A stretch of 11,172 nt of DNA from JBBIRT01 sp037441725 (GTDB taxonomy: Bacteria; Desulfobacterota; BSN033; UBA1163): NCBI GenBank assembly GCA_037441725.1, contig JBBIRT010000107.1, positions 1 through 11,172 on the forward strand, given 5' to 3'. The translations under genes were made by a program, and so were the position numbers. The notes under the pieces are model-generated. The model saw nothing but the letters and a program-made list of their open reading frames with translations. It made no database searches and was not told where the DNA came from. This document shows positions 7,030 to 11,172 of the stretch, piece after piece. Every line of letters starts with the position of its first letter. Positions within the stretch are counted from its first letter, which is position 1.

Positions 7030-8979
7030 ATGATCTTCATGGTGCGCAGGATGGAGCACATCTATCAGGAAAAGGGAGAGACATGGCCCCAGGTTCTCAA
7101 ATATAATTATGAGAAGTATGGCGATCGACGGAGGGCGATGCGCCATAAACATTATGGGATCTGGCAGCCCTATACCTGGAAAGACTATTATCTCAATGTG
7201 AAATACTTCGCCTTAGGGTTACTCTCCCTCGGCTTTGAATCTGGAGATAAATTAATCATTATTGGGGATAATGCTCCTCAATGGTATTATGCAGAGCTTG
7301 CGGCTCAGGCTAATCATGGAGTTTCAGTGGGATTGTATGCAGATCTAACCCCCCAAGAGATAAAATTTTTTATCGAAGATTCTGAGGCAGAATTTGCAGT
7401 GGTCGAAGACCAAGAGCAGGTAGACAAACTTCTCCAAATCAAAGATGAACTTCCCCTTTTAAAAAAAGTGATCTACTGGAACTATAAAGGGTTGTCAAAC
7501 TACCATGAACCCCTCCTGATTGGATATCGAGAGGTTCTCCAAGCTGGGAGGAGATACGAAGAAGAATATCCCCGTCTCTTTGAACAAAATGTAGAAACAG
7601 GCAAGGCTGAAGACCCTTGTGCCATTGTCTATACCTCTGGCACCACGAGGTCTAAACCTTTAGGAGCAGTTCATACCTTTAAATCAATGAGGACCAATGT
7701 TGAATACTATTTGGCCCTTGATCCTTGGAATGAAACAGATAACATCCTTCCTCATCTGCCCCCGGTCTGGATTTCTGAGCAATGGTTTGGAATTGGATGC
7801 CATCTGCTCTCAGCCTGCGCCCTCAACCTCGCCGAATCTCCTGAAACTCAGCAACGGGATATGAAAGAGACCAAACCCAGTATCGTAATCCATGGGGCTC
7901 GGACTTGGGAAAGTCAGGCAGCCATGGTCCGAGCAAGAATTCTGAGTGCGGATCCTGTTAAGCGATTTTTTTCTCAACTTCTCATGCCCCTTGGCTATGA
8001 ACTGGCTGATTTAAAGTTTCAAAAGAAAAAACCGAGTTTTTCTTCTAAACTGCTTTACTCTTTGGCCGATCTTGTTCTTTTCAGACCCATTAAGAGGAGC
8101 CTTGGCCTATCCAATGCCCGAATCTGTTACAGTCACGGCGCCATCATCAGCCCAGAGGCAATGAGGTTTTATCATGCACTCAATCTCCCTCTGAAAAGTC
8201 TATATGGAACCACAGAAGGAGGGGCCATCACAGGCACCAGAAATGATGACATCCGCTTAGATACGGTAGGCCCGGCTCATCAGGGGGTGGAGATCAAGAT
8301 CACTGAAAAAGGAGAGATCATTTACCGCCATCCTGGTATATTTATGGGGTATTATAAAAACTTAACAAAAACAGAAGAGGTCTTGAAAGATGGATGGTTT
8401 TACAGTGGTGATAGCGGAAGGATGGGTGAGGAAGGCCACCTCCTATTTATGGATCGGCTAAAAGATATCATTTACCTTTCGAATGGTAATAAACTCGCTC
8501 CTCAATGGATTGAGAGCCGCTTGAGGTCAAGCCCCTATATTAAAGATGCTTGGATTATTTCTGACCCAGAAAAGGCCTATGCCTCCGCGATCATCATCAT
8601 CAATTATGATCACGTTGGAAAATGGGCAGGTCAGAGGAGGATGGCCTATCATACGTTTGCGGAACTCTCACAAAAAGCTGAAGTTTATGATCTGATTGAG
8701 CAAGAGATTGATCGCATTAATCAAACCCTCTCTCCCCAGATGAGGATAAAGAAATTTGTCCTATTCCACAAAGAGTTTGATCCTGAAGAAGGAGAACTGA
8801 CCAGAAACCGAAAATTAAAAAGGACATTTTTAAAAGAACGATACCATAAAATCATTCAGGCCATTTATCATGATCAATCCGAAATTCAAATAGAAACTCA
8901 AATTCCATATCAGGACGAAAGGACGGGACCAAAAAAGACCGTTCTGATGATCAAATCGATCAAGAGGGATCGCCTATGA
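7030..8979 (+). CDS. AMP-forming acyl-CoA ligase (long-chain fatty acid-CoA ligase-like)
   Basis: This belongs to the adenylate-forming superfamily: it activates a carboxylic acid to an acyl-adenylate with ATP and then forms the CoA thioester in the cytoplasm. It has 649 residues. Motifs in order are YTSGTT (201-206), an acid-binding region around 283-294, YGTTEGG (392-398), WFYSGD (456-461), DRLKDII (475-481) with SNGNKLAP (484-491), and ELTRNRKLKR (589-598), whose lysine K595 or K597 is in the place of the catalytic lysine. The A3 phosphate loop is abnormal: after YTSGTT it reads RSKPLGAV instead of GxPKGAV, replacing the conserved Gly with Arg and adding one residue. A long insertion (about 300-365) and the C-terminal tail (about 600-649, with a YQDERTG segment) match the family found with LIV transporters. 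The start is uncertain: ATGs at 7030, 7039 and 7051 are in frame and none has a good ribosome binding site. An in-frame TAA at 7015 sets the upstream limit. Its stop overlaps the livH start by four bases. Confidence 0.9.
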   Translation: MIFMVRRMEHIYQEKGETWPQVLKYNYEKYGDRRRAMRHKHYGIWQPYTWKDYYLNVKYFALGLLSLGFESGDKLIIIGDNAPQWYYAELAAQANHGVSVGLYADLTPQEIKFFIEDSEAEFAVVEDQEQVDKLLQIKDELPLLKKVIYWNYKGLSNYHEPLLIGYREVLQAGRRYEEEYPRLFEQNVETGKAEDPCAIVYTSGTTRSKPLGAVHTFKSMRTNVEYYLALDPWNETDNILPHLPPVWISEQWFGIGCHLLSACALNLAESPETQQRDMKETKPSIVIHGARTWESQAAMVRARILSADPVKRFFSQLLMPLGYELADLKFQKKKPSFSSKLLYSLADLVLFRPIKRSLGLSNARICYSHGAIISPEAMRFYHALNLPLKSLYGTTEGGAITGTRNDDIRLDTVGPAHQGVEIKITEKGEIIYRHPGIFMGYYKNLTKTEEVLKDGWFYSGDSGRMGEEGHLLFMDRLKDIIYLSNGNKLAPQWIESRLRSSPYIKDAWIISDPEKAYASAIIIINYDHVGKWAGQRRMAYHTFAELSQKAEVYDLIEQEIDRINQTLSPQMRIKKFVLFHKEFDPEEGELTRNRKLKRTFLKERYHKIIQAIYHDQSEIQIETQIPYQDERTGPKKTVLMIKSIKRDRL

Positions 8980-9863
8980 CATTTTTTCTTCAATTAGTCG
9001 TAACGGGTTTTGCCCTCGGCATGATCTATGCCCTTATCGCCATAGGATTTGTGATCATTCTCAAATGCTCCGAAGCATTTAACATTGCCCAGGGTCATTT
9101 TGTTATGATGGGAGGGTACTTGGGTTATACCTTTCTGGTGTTATTCCACTTACCCATCTGGGTCAGCTTATTATTGGCCATCATGACTGCAATGATCATG
9201 GGTGTGGTCATTGAACGCTTCACCCTTCGTCCATTAGTGGGTCAACCTGTGCTTGCCATTGTCATGATGACCATAGCCTTGGCTACAGTATTAGAAGGGC
9301 TTGCAACCCTGATCTGGGGGGGAGAATATAAGACCTACCACGGACTCCTCCCGACTTTCAATCTGAGAGTGGGAGGGATATCCATTCCCTCTGAGACATC
9401 TATTGGACTCCTCGTATCGATTGTGGCAGTCGTTATCCTCTTAATTCTCTTTCGTTATACTAAGATTGGACTTGCCATGAGGGCCACGGCTGAGGATTTA
9501 CAGGTGGTCCAAAGTGTAGGAATCAAAGCGACCACGGTTTATGCTGTCTCCTGGATTATTGCCTGTGTGGTGGGGGTCATCGGAGGAATTCTCTTGGGCG
9601 GTGTCTCAGGGGTGAAGGTTGAACTCTCTACCATAGGATTGAAGGCTTTTGCCGTTGTGCTTCTGGGAGGAGTAAATTCCATTGGGGGAGCCATCATCGC
9701 TGGGATTATAATTGGGATTCTTGAAAATATCGCTGCAGGTTATTTGGACCCCCTTTTGCCTGGGGGTGGGATGGCGCAGGTATTCCCATTTATCGTAATG
9801 ATTATTGTGCTCACCTTCAGGCCTTATGGGTTATTTGGTCTGGTTAGAATTGAAAGGGTCTAA
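8976..9863 (+). CDS. livH: LIV-type ABC transporter permease, LivH type
   Basis: This is one of the two inner-membrane permease subunits, 295 residues. It starts with a hydrophobic helix (MTFFLQLVVTGFALGM). The LivH hallmark FNIAQGHFVMMGGY is at 35-48, where the E. coli-type sequence has LNFAQGE. Further helices lie at about 61-79, 92-114, 143-160, 187-210, 223-250 and 268-281. The cytoplasmic coupling loop is the RATAEDLQVVQSVGI segment (169-183). GLKAFAVVLLGGVNSIGGA (221-239) is the conserved second membrane motif. The ATG overlaps the ligase stop (ATGA), with AGAGGGA about seven bases upstream, which strongly suggests the two proteins are made together. The family transports branched-chain amino acids, amides or organic acids; the sequence does not tell which. 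Confidence 0.95.
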   Translation: MTFFLQLVVTGFALGMIYALIAIGFVIILKCSEAFNIAQGHFVMMGGYLGYTFLVLFHLPIWVSLLLAIMTAMIMGVVIERFTLRPLVGQPVLAIVMMTIALATVLEGLATLIWGGEYKTYHGLLPTFNLRVGGISIPSETSIGLLVSIVAVVILLILFRYTKIGLAMRATAEDLQVVQSVGIKATTVYAVSWIIACVVGVIGGILLGGVSGVKVELSTIGLKAFAVVLLGGVNSIGGAIIAGIIIGILENIAAGYLDPLLPGGGMAQVFPFIVMIIVLTFRPYGLFGLVRIERV

Positions 9864-9866
9864 TCT

Positions 9867-10916
9867 ATGGGTTTAAAGTCTGGAACCTTCATCGAAAGCT
9901 ATAAACAAGATATGGCCCTTTTCCACTCCCAAAAGGATTGGGGACTGCTTCTTATATTTCTCATCCTCCTATTCATGAGCCCTTTCTTCCTTAGTGATCG
10001 GTTAATCACCACGATGACGATGATCGGGATTGCGATCATCAGCGTTCATGGATTAAATATCCTCACAGGATATTGTGGCCAAATCTCAATTGGTCATGTA
10101 GGGTTTATGGCAGTGGGTGCTTATACCTCAGCCATCTTAACGGCTAAACTGGGCTGGTCCTTCTGGGCTGCTCTACCCTGTGCAGCCCTTGCAGCGGGGG
10201 TGGCCGGATTAATCTTTGGTCTTCCCTCTTTAAAGATCAAAGGGTTCTACCTCATTATGGCAACCATTGCAGCCCATTTTATTATTATCTGGCTTGTCCT
10301 CCAGCTTCGAAGCCTTACCGGAGGGGCAGATGGTCTCCCTGTACCCAAACCCAAAATAGGGAGTATTGTCCTGAAATCTAAAACCAGTTATTTTTATTTG
10401 GTGATGACGATCACCTTTCTGGCGACATTATTGGCTAAAAACATTGTTAGAACCAGGGCAGGAAGAGCTTTTGTGGCCATTAGGGATAATGATTTGGCAG
10501 CCGAGGTCATGGGGATTAGTCTATGGAATTATAAACTTCAAGCCTTCTTTATTGGCTGTGTATTCGCGGGGGTAGCTGGAGTATTGTTGGTCCATTATTA
10601 TGCCTTTGCCAGTGTCGATCAATTTCTTTTCATGGACTCTGTTTGGTATTTAGGCATGTTAATCGTTGGGGGGATGGGAAGTACGCTTGGGGCCATCTTA
10701 GGGGCTGTATCCCTAAAATTATTGGATGAACTGGTCATCTTGGTAGGCCCAATTATCTCTAAAGTAGTTGCCGCTCAGGCAGCCGCATCCCTGGCTCTCA
10801 TCACCCATGGGATGGTCATCATCCTCTTCCTCATCTTTGAACCGAGGGGACTTGCCCACCTATGGGCCATCATTAAGGCCTATTTTCGACTCTGGCCTTT
10901 CTCACACGAGGAATAA
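9867..10916 (+). CDS. livM: LIV-type ABC transporter permease, LivM type
   Basis: This is the second permease subunit, 349 residues, starting three bases after livH with AAAGGG eight bases upstream. An N-terminal cytoplasmic stretch (GTFIESYKQDMALF, 6-19) precedes the first helix at about 25-43. I recall such a stretch in LivM copies encoded next to acyl-CoA ligases. The family core is clear: GLNILTGYCGQISIGH (62-77) with GFMAVGAY (79-86), LKIKGFYLIMATIA (122-135), TGGADGL (151-157), and the coupling loop RTRAGRAFVAIRDND (195-209) followed by AAEVMGI. Helices at about 226-244 and 259-290 follow, with GGMGSTLGAILGA at 268-280. The end is hydrophobic with FEPRGLAHLW. Every expected element is present. 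Together with LivH it would form the translocation pathway served by the binding protein encoded next. Confidence 0.95.
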   Translation: MGLKSGTFIESYKQDMALFHSQKDWGLLLIFLILLFMSPFFLSDRLITTMTMIGIAIISVHGLNILTGYCGQISIGHVGFMAVGAYTSAILTAKLGWSFWAALPCAALAAGVAGLIFGLPSLKIKGFYLIMATIAAHFIIIWLVLQLRSLTGGADGLPVPKPKIGSIVLKSKTSYFYLVMTITFLATLLAKNIVRTRAGRAFVAIRDNDLAAEVMGISLWNYKLQAFFIGCVFAGVAGVLLVHYYAFASVDQFLFMDSVWYLGMLIVGGMGSTLGAILGAVSLKLLDELVILVGPIISKVVAAQAAASLALITHGMVIILFLIFEPRGLAHLWAIIKAYFRLWPFSHEE

Positions 10917-10920
10917 GAGA

Positions 10921-10956
10921 AAAGGAGGTGATTGAACTAATCATTAAATCTTTTTT
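10921..10956 (+). promoter_or_regulatory. Perfect Shine-Dalgarno sequence with no gene after it, in a weak hairpin before a T-run
   Basis: AAAGGAGGTGAT (10921-10932) matches the full anti-Shine-Dalgarno complement, yet no ATG, GTG or TTG at a usable distance opens a frame of more than two codons. Part of it pairs with bases downstream: GGTGATT (10927-10933) with AATCATT (10939-10945), including two G-U pairs and a five-base loop. AAATC and six Ts (10951-10956) follow. It might be a weak attenuator, a standby ribosome site for the binding-protein gene, or chance. The stem is AT-rich and poor for a terminator. Confidence 0.3.
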
Positions 10957-10962
10957 ATAAAG

Positions 10963-10970
10963 AAAGGAGG
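10963..10970 (+). promoter_or_regulatory. Strong ribosome binding site of the binding-protein gene
   Basis: AAAGGAGG ends six bases before the ATG at 10977. It is clearly stronger than the sites of the permease and ATPase genes, which fits the need for excess binding protein over membrane subunits. Confidence 0.8.
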
Positions 10971-10976
10971 ATAAAA

Positions 10977-11172
10977 ATGCTAAGGATGAGATTTCAGACT
11001 ATTATTTCCCTTATTTTATTAACCATCACTTTGTTACTCTTTCCAATAGGCGTTCAGGCTCAAAAAGTACTATATATCTCAGGCACCCAGTCGCTTACAG
11101 GACCTTATGCAGAGGATTCAGCCGCAGTCCTCGCAGCCTTTGAAGACTATGCAAAATATGTAAATGATACAA
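10977..11172 (+). CDS. livK: Periplasmic substrate-binding protein of the LIV-type transporter, N-terminal part
   Basis: Only 65 codons are inside the window and the gene runs off the end. A basic start (MLRMRFQ) and a hydrophobic stretch (residues 9-24) are followed by GVQA, giving a standard Sec signal peptide with likely cleavage after VQA at about residue 28. No lipobox cysteine is present, so a soluble periplasmic protein is expected. The mature start, KVLYISGTQSLTGPYAED, resembles the first strand and ligand-binding loop of type I periplasmic binding proteins of the LivK/leucine-binding family (G-x-x-x-x-x-T-G). Position after LivM completes the transporter set. The ligand-contacting residues mostly lie beyond the window, so specificity cannot be judged. 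Confidence 0.85.
   Translation, partial: MLRMRFQTIISLILLTITLLLFPIGVQAQKVLYISGTQSLTGPYAEDSAAVLAAFEDYAKYVNDT

Noticed and set aside
10928..10960. Ten-codon GTG-started frame after the orphan Shine-Dalgarno site
   Set aside because: The GTG lies within the Shine-Dalgarno sequence itself, so it has no usable spacing.
10932..10961. Promoter for livK alone (TTGAAC, 18 bases, TATAAA)
   Set aside because: Transcription would start near 10968, inside the livK ribosome binding site, leaving it incomplete; the -35 is also weak.

Overview
The window looks like part of a chromosome from an anaerobic or facultative Gram-negative bacterium, most plausibly a member of the former Deltaproteobacteria (Desulfobacterota-like). 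The run of Ns and the moderate GC (mid-40s by eye) suggest a draft or metagenome-assembled genome. The taxonomic guess rests on two things: the ribosomal protein S6-S18-L9-DnaB gene order, and a LIV-type ABC transporter with an acyl-CoA ligase gene inside its operon, an arrangement I associate with that group and some neighbouring phyla. No marker here settles the taxonomy.

Region 1 (1-2146) is a housekeeping block on the + strand. It holds the last codons of a gene that is probably rpsF, then rpsR, rplI and dnaB, tightly packed and apparently co-transcribed. The dnaB gene is interrupted by 47 Ns. The two halves lie in different frames only because the N run does not have the true gap length, which family alignment puts at about 63 bases.

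Region 2 (2228-5178) carries pgsA, a phosphatidylglycerophosphate synthase-type enzyme, and a 779-residue membrane protein. In the latter, a spermidine-synthase-like Rossmann domain sits between two membrane halves that look like diverged copies of each other. The catalytic aspartates of true aminopropyltransferases are missing. It is the least understood gene in the window and the best candidate for new biology.

Region 3 (5197-11172) is a second operon behind a plausible sigma-70 promoter. It encodes two LIV-family ATPases (LivG and LivF types), an AMP-forming acyl-CoA ligase, two permeases (LivH and LivM types), and the start of a periplasmic binding protein with a Sec signal peptide. The ligase gene overlaps livH by four bases. 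The likely logic is capture of a carboxylate in the periplasm, ATP-driven import, and CoA activation in the cytoplasm. The substrate cannot be read from the sequence; branched-chain amino acids are only the default family label, and a fatty, aromatic or other organic acid fits the ligase better.

All real genes are on the + strand. I saw no tRNA, rRNA, CRISPR array, transposase or phage gene, and no gene-free stretch longer than 135 bases.
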